Source of the DNA: Nitrosovibrio sp. Nv17
GTDB taxonomy: Bacteria > Pseudomonadota > Gammaproteobacteria > Burkholderiales > Nitrosomonadaceae
Length of the DNA: 64,000 nucleotides
Direction of reading: 5' to 3'
Assembly (NCBI RefSeq): GCF_900119085.1
Contig: NZ_FPIQ01000010.1
Span: forward strand, 1 to 64,000
Shown here: piece after piece, positions 17,171 to 26,810 of the stretch
How positions within the stretch are numbered: the first letter of the stretch is position 1
How the letters are laid out: every line of letters starts with the position of its first letter
Translations under genes and position numbers: made by a program
Notes under the pieces: model-generated
Told to the model about the DNA's origin: nothing
The model's input: only the letters and a program-made list of their open reading frames with translations
Database searches by the model: none

Positions 17171-17859
17171 GAAAGGATTTCGGTGAACGCGGTCTGAGCG
17201 CGAAGGTAGTCCTCGGGTATACCGATATCCATGAAGAATCCTTCGGATACGAACAGATCGAAGCGCTGTGTCATGACGGCGGATTCCAGGAAGTCGCTTT
17301 CCAGCGAGAACGCGCGGCCCGGTTCATGACGGTCGAGGATGTCAGGGGGGAATATGTAGCATCCGGCGTTGATCAGTCCTGGCCCGGGAATATCCTTGCC
17401 CACGAATCGCGTGATCCGCCGATCCCTGGCTTCCAGTCGTCCATAACGGGTAGTGTCGGCGACGTTCCTTCCGACGATGATCGGGAAGCGGTTGGCCTGC
17501 CAATGCGCCTCGGCTTGCGCGACCTCCAGGTCCAGGAAGGTATCGCCATTGAATACGAATGCATGGTCGGATTCGCAGCGTGCCAGGGCTCGTCGCAGTG
17601 CGCCGCCGGTCCCCAGGGGCTGCTCTTCGATTTCGTGGAGCAATCGCATGCCTGCGAAGCTGCCGCCAAAGTGTGAAACGATCGTGTCGGCTCTGTATCC
17701 CAGGGAGAGGATGATGCGGGAGAACCCCTTCTGCGCCAGCACACCGAGGATGATTTCGAGGAAGGGTCGTTCCCCGATGGGCGCCATGGATTTTGGCAGG
17801 TCTGGCACCACTGCCCGCAATCGGGTACCCAGGCCTCCCGCCAGAACGATCGCTTCCAT
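17167..17859 (-). CDS. hddC: D-glycero-D-manno-heptose 1-phosphate guanylyltransferase-like nucleotidyltransferase
   Basis: A protein of 230 residues. The nucleotide-binding start MEAIVLAGGLGTRLR, LPKSMAPIGERPFLE, and the metal site FNGDTFLD are standard for sugar-phosphate nucleotidyltransferases. HddC would use GTP and heptose 1-phosphate to form GDP-heptose. The call leans on context: gmhA, a heptose kinase and gmhB are adjacent. ATG 17859 shares one base with the gmhA stop. The longer open frame upstream overlaps gmhA and was discarded. Confidence 0.78.
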   Translation of the reverse strand: MEAIVLAGGLGTRLRAVVPDLPKSMAPIGERPFLEIILGVLAQKGFSRIILSLGYRADTIVSHFGGSFAGMRLLHEIEEQPLGTGGALRRALARCESDHAFVFNGDTFLDLEVAQAEAHWQANRFPIIVGRNVADTTRYGRLEARDRRITRFVGKDIPGPGLINAGCYIFPPDILDRHEPGRAFSLESDFLESAVMTQRFDLFVSEGFFMDIGIPEDYLRAQTAFTEILS

Positions 17860-18443
17860 CAGGCGGATGGCTTGAAGAGGGTGCTTTCGATCAATCCGCA
17901 GATGATGTGGCCCAGCACGAGGTGGCCCTCCTGCACCTTGGGTGTATCCGCACTCGGTACCTGCAAGACGTGATCGCACAGTTCAAGCATCGGCCCGCCG
18001 CGATTCCCCGTCATGCCGATACGTATCAGGCCCCTCTCCCGCGCTGCTTCGAAAGCGTGCAATATGTTGGGGGACTTCCCGGAGGTGGAATAACCGATGA
18101 ATACATCGCCCTCGTTTCCCTGCGCCTGTATCTGGCGGGAGAACAGGTTCTCATACCCGTAGTCGTTTCCGATCGCAGTGAGGATGGAGGTATCCGTGGT
18201 GAGCGCAATGGCGGAAAGTCCTGGCCGATCGAAGGCGAAGCGGCTCACGAGTTCCCCCGCGATATGCTGCGCATCGGCGGCGCTGCCGCCATTGCCGGCC
18301 AGCAGGATCTTGTGGCCAGCCTTCAGACTGTCGATGCATGCCCTGGCAGCGTTGCTAGTGACGGACAATATCTCCTCGTCCGCCAGCATGGTGGAGATGA
18401 TGCGCTGCGCTTCGGCCATCTGCCGTGAAATATATGTTTTCAT
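17859..18443 (-). CDS. gmhA: Sedoheptulose 7-phosphate isomerase
   Basis: A protein of 194 residues with a SIS domain. Motifs are LLAGNGGSAADAQHIAGEL, TTDTSILTAIGNDYGYE, IGYSTSGKSPN and the C-terminal QEGHLVLGHIICGLIE. GmhA converts sedoheptulose 7-phosphate to D-glycero-D-manno-heptose 7-phosphate, the first step of heptose synthesis. Of the tandem codons ATGATG overlapping the kinase stop, I chose the second (18443) because GGAAG is five bases from it and only two from the first. Translationally coupled on both sides. Confidence 0.9.
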   Translation of the reverse strand: MKTYISRQMAEAQRIISTMLADEEILSVTSNAARACIDSLKAGHKILLAGNGGSAADAQHIAGELVSRFAFDRPGLSAIALTTDTSILTAIGNDYGYENLFSRQIQAQGNEGDVFIGYSTSGKSPNILHAFEAARERGLIRIGMTGNRGGPMLELCDHVLQVPSADTPKVQEGHLVLGHIICGLIESTLFKPSA

Positions 18444-19513
18444 CATATCTTCCATGCCTGGGTTCCGTGCTTGGTGAAGTGGCAGTTGCTGATCTGTCCC
18501 TGGAAGCGGCTCAGTTCCCTGATGACGTTCATCCTCCTTACCGGAGGCACGAAGAAGATCATGAAACCGCCCCCGCCCGCTCCGGAGACCTTGCCTGCCT
18601 GGGCGCCTGCCCTGATGGCGGCATCGTAGATTTCCTCTATATAGGGATTGGAAACGGTCCTGGCGGAGCGCTTCTTGCTTTCCCATCCCTGGAGCATGCT
18701 GTTGACGATGCCGTCAAAATCCCCCTTGAGCAGGCATTCCTTCATGATCAACGCTTCCCGCTTGAGGCCATGCATGGCTTCCACGGCGTCGATGAGCCCG
18801 GCCTGCACGTTGGAGCTCTGATCGGCGATGATTCGTGCGGATTCCCGGGAGACTCCGGTATAGAACAGGATCAGGCAGGCTTCCAGTTCGCAGATGATCC
18901 AGTTCTTTATGCGCAACGAGTTGACGACGACTCGCTCATTCGCATAGAACTCCATGTAATTGAATCCTCCGAACGTCGCCGAGTATTGATCCTGCCTGCC
19001 ACCCTGCAGGTTGCAGTCGATGCGTTCGATCCGGTACGCAAGCTGGGCGATGGTATAGTCGTCCAGCGGAAGGTTCAGCAGTTCAGCGAAGGCGCGAATC
19101 ATCACGACCACGAGTGTCGATGAGGAGCCGAGGCCCGAGCCGGCTGGCGCGTCGCAGAACGTGCTGAGTTCCAGGGGAATCGGCTCTCCGTTGTTGAAAT
19201 CCCGGATGATCGCGCGATAGACGGCCTTGTGCAGATCAAGGCTGCCGTCGATCTCCAGGGAATCGGAGAGGAGTTGCGTGTTTTCCATTTGCTGGTCCGT
19301 GGCTACGAAGCGGACCCGAGGTTCCTGCAATGGCCTGATGACCGCGTATGCGTATCGGTCTATCGTTGCGCTCAGCACGCATCCGCCGTACAGGTCGCAG
19401 TAGGGGGCCACGTCCGTTCCGCCCCCTGCGAGGCCCAGGCGCAACGGCGCGCGCGCACGGACGATGGTGTTGTTCTGGCGCGTACTATCCAATTCGCAAT
19501 GGCTCGAGCTCAT
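18443..19513 (-). CDS. hddA: D-glycero-D-manno-heptose 7-phosphate kinase (GHMP family)
   Basis: A protein of about 356 residues. GHMP signatures are VRARAPLRLGLAGGGTDVAPY at the start, the ATP loop APAGSGLGSSSTLVVV in the middle and VSGAGGGGFMIFF near the end. In the GDP-heptose branch this kinase makes the alpha-1,7-bisphosphate that GmhB then dephosphorylates. ATG 19513 overlaps the preceding glycosyltransferase by 29 bases; an alternative TTG near 19491 would shorten the N-terminus. Context with gmhA, gmhB and hddC supports HddA over related sugar kinases. Confidence 0.85.
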   Translation of the reverse strand: MSSSHCELDSTRQNNTIVRARAPLRLGLAGGGTDVAPYCDLYGGCVLSATIDRYAYAVIRPLQEPRVRFVATDQQMENTQLLSDSLEIDGSLDLHKAVYRAIIRDFNNGEPIPLELSTFCDAPAGSGLGSSSTLVVVMIRAFAELLNLPLDDYTIAQLAYRIERIDCNLQGGRQDQYSATFGGFNYMEFYANERVVVNSLRIKNWIICELEACLILFYTGVSRESARIIADQSSNVQAGLIDAVEAMHGLKREALIMKECLLKGDFDGIVNSMLQGWESKKRSARTVSNPYIEEIYDAAIRAGAQAGKVSGAGGGGFMIFFVPPVRRMNVIRELSRFQGQISNCHFTKHGTQAWKI

Positions 19514-20786
19514 CGAAGGCGGAAGCCATGATATCCGCGGTGAAGCGGCTTCGTATCGCTTCCAGGCCGGTGCCCGCCTGGAGCAGCCAGTAGGCATCGT
19601 CCGTCAGGAGTTGGGCGGCCATCATGGCGAATTCCATATCGTTGTCGGCGACGCAGACCGAATCGTTCAGACAGGCCAGTCCCTGCATTCCCACACGGGT
19701 CGTGACGACGGGGCGGCCCACGGCCAAGGCCGCGACGACCTTGTGCTTGATGCCAGCACCGAATCGTAATGGTACCACGGCCACCCGACAAGACCGGTAG
19801 GCGGCAGCAAGCGCTTCGTCCGGCAGCCAGCCGGATATGTCGATGCCTGCCTCCGCATCGGATCGCTGCCGTATGGAAGCGGGGATCCCGGAGCCGACTA
19901 CGCGCAGGGTGGCTGCGGGGCAGTGACGCCGAATCTCGGGCCATATCGTTTGAATCAGCCACTCCGCTGCATCGACATTGGGGGGATGGCGGAAATTGCC
20001 GATGAACAGGATGCCCTGGGCGTCTGGAGGGGAGGCGTCGGGCGGCGGCGTTTCCTCGAAAAAATAGGGTATGACGCTTCGGGCGTCGGCCTTCGGCACC
20101 ATGGAGTGGACGACTGCGACTTCCTCAACCGAGGGGTAGTAGACGCAATCGACATTTTCCTAGATTCTCGATTCCATCTTTCTGTAGCGTTCGGAGAGCC
20201 ACGACAGCTCCGGCGCCCCGGTCAACTCCGCCTCGGATCGAAGACGGGCAAAGTGAAGATCATGCCCGTAAAAGAGTATTCTCGGGCTTCCATACCGCCT
20301 GAGGATGGGCAGGAAAGCAGTACACACGGCGGGCCGGCTGAGCAGCACATGGGAGTATCGATGCGCATTGGCGCGCCACCAGGCTTTGAAGCCCTGCGGT
20401 GAATGATTGAAGGAGAGCGTATCTATCCCTTTCTTTTTCAGAAAAGCTTCATCTTGTATATCGGCGCGGCCATCCTGAGGCCAAAGCGTCACACCCCAGC
20501 CCGCGCGAAGAAAAAGCTCCATGAACTGAATTACCGTGATTGCGCCTGCATTGTGATTCGGTTGGGGGATACATTGCTCGATGAACAGACTCTGTCGCTG
20601 AGCATACGTCGGATTGCGACAGTCCATGCAGGGGGTCCGCGATGCGAGAAGGTGGGGTTTTATGGCGCCGGATCCCTTCATTGAGAAGGGATCACGTACG
20701 AACCTATCGAGACTCATTAGAACCCAGGCCAGTCTGGGATATGTAAGGATGAGCAACTTGAGTCCTCTGCCCAAGCGTTTCAGCAC
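19485..20786 (-). pseudogene. Glycosyltransferase interrupted by an in-frame amber codon
   Basis: The two halves lie in one frame. The N-terminal half (20786-20163) contains HLLASRTPCMDCRNP and VLLSRPAVCTAF and ends RYRKMESRI, followed by TAG at 20160-20162. Reading on without a shift gives ENVDCVYYPSVEEVAVVH, then the GT-B C-terminal domain with ILFIGNFRHPPNVDAAEWL, GWLPDEALAAAYRSCRVAVVPLRFGAG and RPVVTT. Related enzymes have Trp where the TAG stands (IWEN), so a TGG to TAG change explains it. Full length would be 433 residues. The rest of the gene is intact, so the mutation is recent, suppressed or an assembly error. Confidence 0.8.
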
Positions 20787-21700
20787 AGCTCCAACTCTAG
20801 AATTTGCCTGGACCGATATTCGCCGATCCGATCTCGATGATAAAAGAAACCGTTTATTTTTGTTCCTGTGCCTGATACTGGAATCAGTTTGTCATCCTTT
20901 CTCTCCGCGTAAAGATATCCAAGGGATACCATGAGTTCTTGCAGGCCTGCTTGCCTGTTTCCCCCTTCCGTCATGATAAGAGGTGTGTGTGAGCTTAACG
21001 TCGTCATCGCTCCCTTGAGAATTTGATATTCCAGCCCTTCGACATCCAGCTTGATCGCATGTATCCCATGATTGGGTATCAGACCAGGGGAGTTGGAAAT
21101 CACATCATCCAGTGTCTGTACCGGTACTTCAAACTCGCATATTTTCAGTGTGACGTCATCAACATTCGGCATCCATCGAATAATGGAGTGATGTATATTT
21201 TGCGCCAGGGAGTCAAGATGGGGATTGGCTGATGCTGAGGTGAGTGCAGTCAACGCGGTACCATTCACTACCGGAACGTTGAATCTCAATATGTCCGTAC
21301 TGCTGGATAAGGCCATCATCACGTAGTTGTAGAGATGAGGTTTCAAACGGGCGATCCTCTCCAGACAGTCGCGATAGAGGGGAATGGCTTCGAACGATAC
21401 GACTTTACAGGAAGCGCCTGCTGCCCATATGGATCCCGCGGAATAGCCCCAGTTTGCTCCCACGTCCAGTATTGCCGCGTTCCCGTCTTGGAAGGATCGG
21501 AAGATGATGTAATCTTCGTCGTGAGGCTCCTTTCTTGAGAGCATTTCCTCAACGTAATCTGGATGCCCATCAAGGCGAACATTATTCAAATCTGCGATAA
21601 CGAGATCATTTCCACGGTCGCCTTGCACATAGAATCGATGAAGGGTATGGGATATCTCATCATACAGCCGGGGGTCATGTTTCTTGATCAAGGGTCTCAC
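20780..21700 (-). CDS. FkbM-family methyltransferase
   Basis: A protein of 306 residues. The SAM-binding motif is ILDVGANWGYSA, followed by VVSFEAIPLYRDCLERIA. KLDVEGLEYQILKGA is the FkbM signature. FkbM enzymes O-methylate sugars or polyketide groups; here the likely target is the surface polysaccharide. Its end overlaps the glycosyltransferase start by seven bases. The upstream gap to the TylF-like gene is 117 bases and shows no other gene. Confidence 0.88.
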   Translation of the reverse strand: MRPLIKKHDPRLYDEISHTLHRFYVQGDRGNDLVIADLNNVRLDGHPDYVEEMLSRKEPHDEDYIIFRSFQDGNAAILDVGANWGYSAGSIWAAGASCKVVSFEAIPLYRDCLERIARLKPHLYNYVMMALSSSTDILRFNVPVVNGTALTALTSASANPHLDSLAQNIHHSIIRWMPNVDDVTLKICEFEVPVQTLDDVISNSPGLIPNHGIHAIKLDVEGLEYQILKGAMTTLSSHTPLIMTEGGNRQAGLQELMVSLGYLYAERKDDKLIPVSGTGTKINGFFYHRDRIGEYRSRQILELELC

Positions 21701-21817
21701 TCCTGTTTCCGAGTTTGGTTATGTGGATTGCATGACTCCGAGTATCGATCTCTTTCATTCACCTGATGCCGGATGATAGGAATTTCTTGGCGCGAGGCAA
21801 GGGGGCCGATCGAAAGA

Positions 21818-22663
21818 TCATGGAGCCTCATGTGCATGAGGCTTCGATAAAAATCTGACTCTGAAAAAAATACGCCAGTTGATGAACCCGATGAATTCAA
21901 AGCGATACTGAGGAACGCGTGGCACCCACTCCATGAAAGCCTTCGTTTCCCCGAGTGTCGCCACATAGGGCCAGTCGTCGAACATCAGGATGGCACCGTC
22001 GCTCAGCCGGCCGGTGATGAAATCCAGGCATTCAACGGCGGGAGCATAAAGATCGCAGTCAACCTTGGCAAAGGCTATGTTTCCAATATTCCTGGCTTCC
22101 GGCGTCCTGAAGCTGTTGGAGAACCATCCCTTGTGCAAGTGCAGATGCTTACGTTCCGAATGCCTCAAAGTTTCCCGTACCAGTTCCAGCGAATATGAGT
22201 ACTGTCCTTTCTCCCAGCCATCGCCATCATTTTTTCGATCCGGTTCCGGCAATCCCTCGAAGCTGTCGAACCCGTGCGTTTCCCGGTAAATATTGTTCCG
22301 GTCCATATGATCAAGAATGTCCGCCAGCCAGCTTCCGGATGCAACCCCGAATTCGACGACCGCACCCTGTACTTCTTCCTTATCAAGCGTGTCGAGGAGG
22401 TCACAGCACAGCTGATGAATCTGGTGTATGGCGAAGCCGTTGATGGCGTCGGCGTACTTGGATCCAAGCGGGAAAGATGTGCCGAGCACAGCGCCGGGGT
22501 AGGCATTGCGGATGCCCATGGTCCGGTACATGAACAGGTTGTAGTCAAGAATTTGATTTCCTACCGCACTGGAATACAGGCGTTCAAGTTTATTGTTTGC
22601 CAGTCCTGATATGACCAGTCGATTCAATAATCTAGTTGTCCATCCTGGCATGAGTTTCTCCAC
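21818..22663 (-). CDS. TylF/MycF-type O-methyltransferase
   Basis: A protein of 281 residues. The SAM site VVEFGVASGSWLADIL, GFDSFEGLPEPDR, and the metal-binding region KVDCDLYAPAVECLDF with GAILMFDDWP match the macrocin O-methyltransferase family. Members methylate sugar hydroxyls. As the second methyltransferase in the operon it suggests that the exported glycan carries more than one methyl group or a methylated end. No signal peptide; cytoplasmic. Confidence 0.88.
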   Translation of the reverse strand: MEKLMPGWTTRLLNRLVISGLANNKLERLYSSAVGNQILDYNLFMYRTMGIRNAYPGAVLGTSFPLGSKYADAINGFAIHQIHQLCCDLLDTLDKEEVQGAVVEFGVASGSWLADILDHMDRNNIYRETHGFDSFEGLPEPDRKNDGDGWEKGQYSYSLELVRETLRHSERKHLHLHKGWFSNSFRTPEARNIGNIAFAKVDCDLYAPAVECLDFITGRLSDGAILMFDDWPYVATLGETKAFMEWVPRVPQYRFEFIGFINWRIFFRVRFLSKPHAHEAP

Positions 22664-22760
22664 TCTCCCATTTCACGGTTTATCGCTTGCCACCTCATCA
22701 TAAATTGAAGCGGCTGCTTTTATCTGTGAATTATGTTACGAAAAATGAAGTATTTTTTTA

Positions 22761-25700
22761 TTAAAATTGGTTGAGATGAATGGAATCGTGATTCCGGTCT
22801 TGAATCACATAATCCTCATGGTGATTCGTTAACTGCAGCGTTATTCTGAGATGCTGTTTTTTTTCCAGGCTTTCCTTTTCGATTCTCTCCATGGATTTCT
22901 TCAGCTTTTCCTTCAGGGAATGATGTTGCGTTTGTAATAGGCCGATCGCCGTTTCGAGCCCGGAAAGACTGGAGACGACCAGCGTTGGCTCTCCCAGGAA
23001 TTTATCGAATATTCCTCTCATTTTATCCACACTGGTATATCCTTTTCCTGTTCCCATATAACATATCGCGGTGACCCGATTTCTGAAGGAGGCCAGCGCC
23101 AGATGCATGCGGCCACTGACGATTATGTCGAATTCTCCAATCAGATTCAGTATTTCCGGGTAGGTGATCATGGGATCCAGAAGAAGGATGTTGGATGCAT
23201 GGCCGCTGTTTTGAAGCCACTGCCGTGCCTGTTCCTGGTAATAAGAGTCCGAGGGGAAATTTTTCCAATGCCGGGTATCATTCGACATCAGGACAAAACA
23301 GGGATTCTCGACAGAGCGAGCCAGTACGGTCAGGACGTCTGCTACGTATCGTTCACGGCTCTTTGAATTATGAACATCGGAGAACGACCGGAACGCGTGT
23401 TCGCTGAAGTTCAGCCCGATGATCGTCTTTCCCTGCCGTTTCGCATTCACCAGCGCCTCTCGCACATTCCGGCATAAGGCTGTTTCGGTCTTCTCGCAGA
23501 AAATGAAGAAATCAGGGAAGTACTCCGCCTTTAACCGGGTTTGTGCTTTGAAGCGCTCGAGAGAATGGAGGTCGCGCAGATAGAAGCGGGCCTCCGGGAT
23601 CTGCAGGAGCCGATCGATTATGGCAGGGTCGACGCTGGAGCGGAAGGAGCAGAAGACATGTACTGCAGCCCCAGCAGTCAGGGCCGCCCGTATCAGGTCC
23701 ACGCGCTGCAGGCTTGCGTCGGTTCCGCAGGTACCATCGATCACATCTGCCCCGAGGATTAGTAATACGTCGTTGTGGGTAAGAGAGCCGTAGAAATCAG
23801 GATAAGGGCCGGTCTGTTCTTTGAACAGGCAGAATTGCTCAGTCCGTACGGTATCGCTCCACAGAGGGGATGATTCCAAAGTCAGTATGACGACATCGGT
23901 TGCGCTTGCCAGCAGGTTCAGGCACCCCCGCATCATGCCCTCGTCCCCCTTGCTGCCCGGGTTCGATGGAGCTGCGATGACATAGCGCTTTGCCCGTGCC
24001 TTTTCTTCCGTGAACGGAATCTTATGTCCGAGAGCACGCATCCTGTCCAGTTCCATATGCATCTGGTCATCGAATCCGATGGAGGCGAGAATACCCCGAA
24101 CACGGTGGCTCTGGTTGGCTCGCAGCTGCCGGATTTCTTTGGACTTGATCAGCTCGGTCAGGTCGGCCGTCAAATCCGCATCGCTCAACCAGCCGGGCAG
24201 TACCTCGGTGATGGCCAACGGCAGGCCCCGCAGCGCATGGCGAGTGGCGACGATAGGTTTGCCATGCTGGATGGCTTCCAGTGTCTTGATGGCAATCCCG
24301 CCACCATTGGTGATGGGTAGTACCACGATGTCCGCCTGCTGGTAGATTTGGGCGATATCTCCGATGACGCCCAGGAAGTGCACGTTCTCGAATGTATTCT
24401 CAGGAAATGACAGTGATATGCTCCCGACGATGTCGAGGTGCGCTCCGGTACCTGTCACGGCGGGCCATATATCGTTGAGGAACCAGTACAGGCTGCGCTC
24501 GTTGGCCGGATTCCTGCTGGCCACGATCAGGAGTCTGACCGATGCCTCATCCTCGTTCTTCCGCATCTCCACTGCCTGCAAAGGCACGGGCGGCGGAATG
24601 GGAATGTAGTAGAAGAATTCTCCACGAGGCCTGTGTCGGCGAACCAGTTCGATCTCGTCCCGGCTCACCATGGTCACGCGGTCGGCGCGATCGATGATGC
24701 GCAGTTCTTCCTGCAGACAGGCACTGAAAGGTGCGGCTCGCAGCCGGGTATGACGGTGGTATTCGTGGCTCACGAAATTCAGGGATTGGATGTCGTGGGT
24801 ATCCAGGAACAGGGGTTTGCTGTTGCAGAGTCTTTTTGCGGCGAGCAGCGAGAAGTAGTGGTTCACGTATACGTAGTCGACGTTGGCATTGGCAATCAGT
24901 TTTCGGACGATGGAGGGAGCGACGCACTGTTCGTAGAAGATGGGCATGAAGCCCGCAACGGTCCGGGGCAGGTCGCGCAGGTATCCCCTGGCGATGGCCA
25001 GCAGGGCGTATATCCGGGAACCCCGGCGCAGGTTGAAATGAAGGGAAGGGCCGATGTCATTCTCGACTTCAGCCAACTTGATGGCCACGGTCGCCGCATC
25101 ATAGGGTATTTTATATGGTTGTAGCGCGACATCGATGAGGATCGCGCCCCTGTCGCGAAGAAGGGTGCTCAATTTGCCGAAGGTGGTGGCGCTGCCGCAT
25201 TTCATCCAGTCCGGTCGGATGAACAGAACTTTCTCCGGGTTTTTCTGGGTCAGCGTGGTGCTGGCGAGCTCTTCATTCCAATCCACGTGTGACGCCCTGC
25301 GCGGCTGCAGGGGCATTTCATGGATCGAGTCAAAGTGCAAGGTACGATAGATGTGGAAGGATGACCGTGATGAAGGCGCATAGCCCGATCCATCGATCAG
25401 GATCCGCACGCCCCATTGGTCCAGGGAGTGCAATTTCCCCGCGCTCGATTCCTGGGCGTCCAAAAGGACCACGACGATGCCTTCCGGAATGATTCCAGCA
25501 TAGAGGAACATCAGTTCAACCAGTCGGACGCCGGTATCGATGTTCCGGGCAAAGATGACCGCTTTCGCATCGGTACGGTTCCAGGTCAGCATCCATCGCA
25601 GCGCTCGATGATGATGGACATCGAGGCTGGAGAACCAGTAATAGGTCGTGGAAAGTCCGAGTTTTTTTCGTAGCGCCCTGAAGAATCTGGACAGCCTTTG

Positions 25701-25994
25701 TCTGTGAGGCACGGTGGCCCAGGGCGCGAGCGAGCGTATTTTCAAGGCATGGCCGTCGAGGCGGGGACCGCGGTACGGTCCAAGGACGCGTCCTTCGATC
25801 CGCGTTTGGTCTCCCAGGCACTCGTTCAGGCGCGTCAGATAGGAAAATGCCTTGTAGTCGTCCTCCCTGCCCGCCATCTCGAAGATCGCGTAGACATGGC
25901 GCGGCGGCCCTTGGTCTGTATGGCGATCGGGCGTATCGGGGATCATGGCACTGGGTTGTTCATTCGAAATTCTTGATGTCGAAGGAATTGTCAT
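22761..25994 (-). CDS. Glycosyltransferase fused to polysaccharide pyruvyl transferase
   Basis: A protein of 1077 residues. Residues up to about 240 are poorly recognisable. About 245-655 form a GT-B glycosyltransferase, with FLDTHDIQSLNFV, LLIVASRNPANERSLYWF, LGVIGDIAQIYQQADIVVLP and GIAIKTLEAIQHGKPIVAT. About 685-1020 match polysaccharide pyruvyl transferases: AAPSNPGSKGDEGMMRGCLN, LLILGADVIDGTCG and IIVSGRMHLALASF with the His typical of the CsaB/PssM family. One chain could therefore add a sugar and ketal-link pyruvate. The start overlaps the ABC ATPase stop by four bases (ATGA). The C-terminal 40 residues are a charged coiled tail. Confidence 0.82.
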   Translation of the reverse strand: MTIPSTSRISNEQPSAMIPDTPDRHTDQGPPRHVYAIFEMAGREDDYKAFSYLTRLNECLGDQTRIEGRVLGPYRGPRLDGHALKIRSLAPWATVPHRQRLSRFFRALRKKLGLSTTYYWFSSLDVHHHRALRWMLTWNRTDAKAVIFARNIDTGVRLVELMFLYAGIIPEGIVVVLLDAQESSAGKLHSLDQWGVRILIDGSGYAPSSRSSFHIYRTLHFDSIHEMPLQPRRASHVDWNEELASTTLTQKNPEKVLFIRPDWMKCGSATTFGKLSTLLRDRGAILIDVALQPYKIPYDAATVAIKLAEVENDIGPSLHFNLRRGSRIYALLAIARGYLRDLPRTVAGFMPIFYEQCVAPSIVRKLIANANVDYVYVNHYFSLLAAKRLCNSKPLFLDTHDIQSLNFVSHEYHRHTRLRAAPFSACLQEELRIIDRADRVTMVSRDEIELVRRHRPRGEFFYYIPIPPPVPLQAVEMRKNEDEASVRLLIVASRNPANERSLYWFLNDIWPAVTGTGAHLDIVGSISLSFPENTFENVHFLGVIGDIAQIYQQADIVVLPITNGGGIAIKTLEAIQHGKPIVATRHALRGLPLAITEVLPGWLSDADLTADLTELIKSKEIRQLRANQSHRVRGILASIGFDDQMHMELDRMRALGHKIPFTEEKARAKRYVIAAPSNPGSKGDEGMMRGCLNLLASATDVVILTLESSPLWSDTVRTEQFCLFKEQTGPYPDFYGSLTHNDVLLILGADVIDGTCGTDASLQRVDLIRAALTAGAAVHVFCSFRSSVDPAIIDRLLQIPEARFYLRDLHSLERFKAQTRLKAEYFPDFFIFCEKTETALCRNVREALVNAKRQGKTIIGLNFSEHAFRSFSDVHNSKSRERYVADVLTVLARSVENPCFVLMSNDTRHWKNFPSDSYYQEQARQWLQNSGHASNILLLDPMITYPEILNLIGEFDIIVSGRMHLALASFRNRVTAICYMGTGKGYTSVDKMRGIFDKFLGEPTLVVSSLSGLETAIGLLQTQHHSLKEKLKKSMERIEKESLEKKQHLRITLQLTNHHEDYVIQDRNHDSIHLNQF

Positions 25995-26803
25995 GTCCTG
26001 ACAGGGTGAACAGCGGGAGACTGTGGCTGGGCCTGTACCTGCGGTGTCGCTCCCGACGTGTTTCCGGCGACGTACTGGGCCGTAATGGCGTCGGCCTCAC
26101 CGAACGCCCGGATCCGCCCCCGCTCCATCCAGAGTACCTTGTTACACATCTTCTGGATGACCTCGTGGCTGTGCGAGGCGAGCACCACGATCTGCGCACG
26201 GCTGTGCAGGGCGCGCATGCGCGCCTCCGCCTTCTCCATGAAGGATGCATCGCCTACGCCGATGACCTCATCGAGCAGCAGGATATCGGGGTCCACAGCG
26301 GTCGAAACCGCGAACGCCAGCCGCAATCTCATGCCGCTGGAATAGGTCCTCAGGGGGAGGTCCAGGTGGTCGCCCAGCTCGGTGAATACCGCGATCTCTT
26401 CGGTCTTGCGCCGGATCTCGGCATCCTTCATCCCGAGCAGCAGCCCGCGGAGACGGATATTCTGCCTGCCGGTAGAGAGTTCGTCCATTCCCAGGCTGAT
26501 GTCGAGCAGCGGCACGACGCGCCCATTCGTGTGGATCACACCGGATGTGGGGGGATAGATGCCTGCCAGTACCCGCAGGAGAGTACTCTTGCCCGCGCCG
26601 TTATGGCCGACCAGCCCTACCCGGTCCCCTTCCACCAGGGACAGGCTCAGATTGTCGAGGGCATGCACCACGACGACTCCGTCGTCGCCTTCCGCTATAC
26701 GGTTGCGGCGTCCCAGGCTTGCAAGCCGCTTCTTCAGTGAGCGTCCGCCGACCTCGAAAACCGGCAGGTCGACGCTGACGTTCTCCAGCAGTATGCTGCT
26801 CAT
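25991..26803 (-). CDS. wzt: Polysaccharide ABC exporter ATP-binding protein (Wzt/KpsT type)
   Basis: A protein of 270 residues. Walker A is GHNGAGKST (about 66-74), the signature is YSSGMRLRLAFA, Walker B is ILLLDEVIGVGD and the switch His lies in LASHSHE. An N-terminal extension of about 45 residues precedes the nucleotide-binding domain, as in O-antigen and teichoic-acid exporters. The long carbohydrate-binding tail seen in some Wzt proteins is absent; only a Gln/Pro-rich end remains. It pairs with the permease 7 bases upstream and should drive export of the finished glycan across the inner membrane. Confidence 0.9.
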   Translation of the reverse strand: MSSILLENVSVDLPVFEVGGRSLKKRLASLGRRNRIAEGDDGVVVVHALDNLSLSLVEGDRVGLVGHNGAGKSTLLRVLAGIYPPTSGVIHTNGRVVPLLDISLGMDELSTGRQNIRLRGLLLGMKDAEIRRKTEEIAVFTELGDHLDLPLRTYSSGMRLRLAFAVSTAVDPDILLLDEVIGVGDASFMEKAEARMRALHSRAQIVVLASHSHEVIQKMCNKVLWMERGRIRAFGEADAITAQYVAGNTSGATPQVQAQPQSPAVHPVRT

Positions 26804-26810
26804 CGTGCGC

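Noticed and set aside
3725-20162. Recoding of UAG/UGA as sense codons
   Set aside because: The three in-frame stops lie in genes with other damage or in a single site, while many intact genes here end normally at TAG and TGA.
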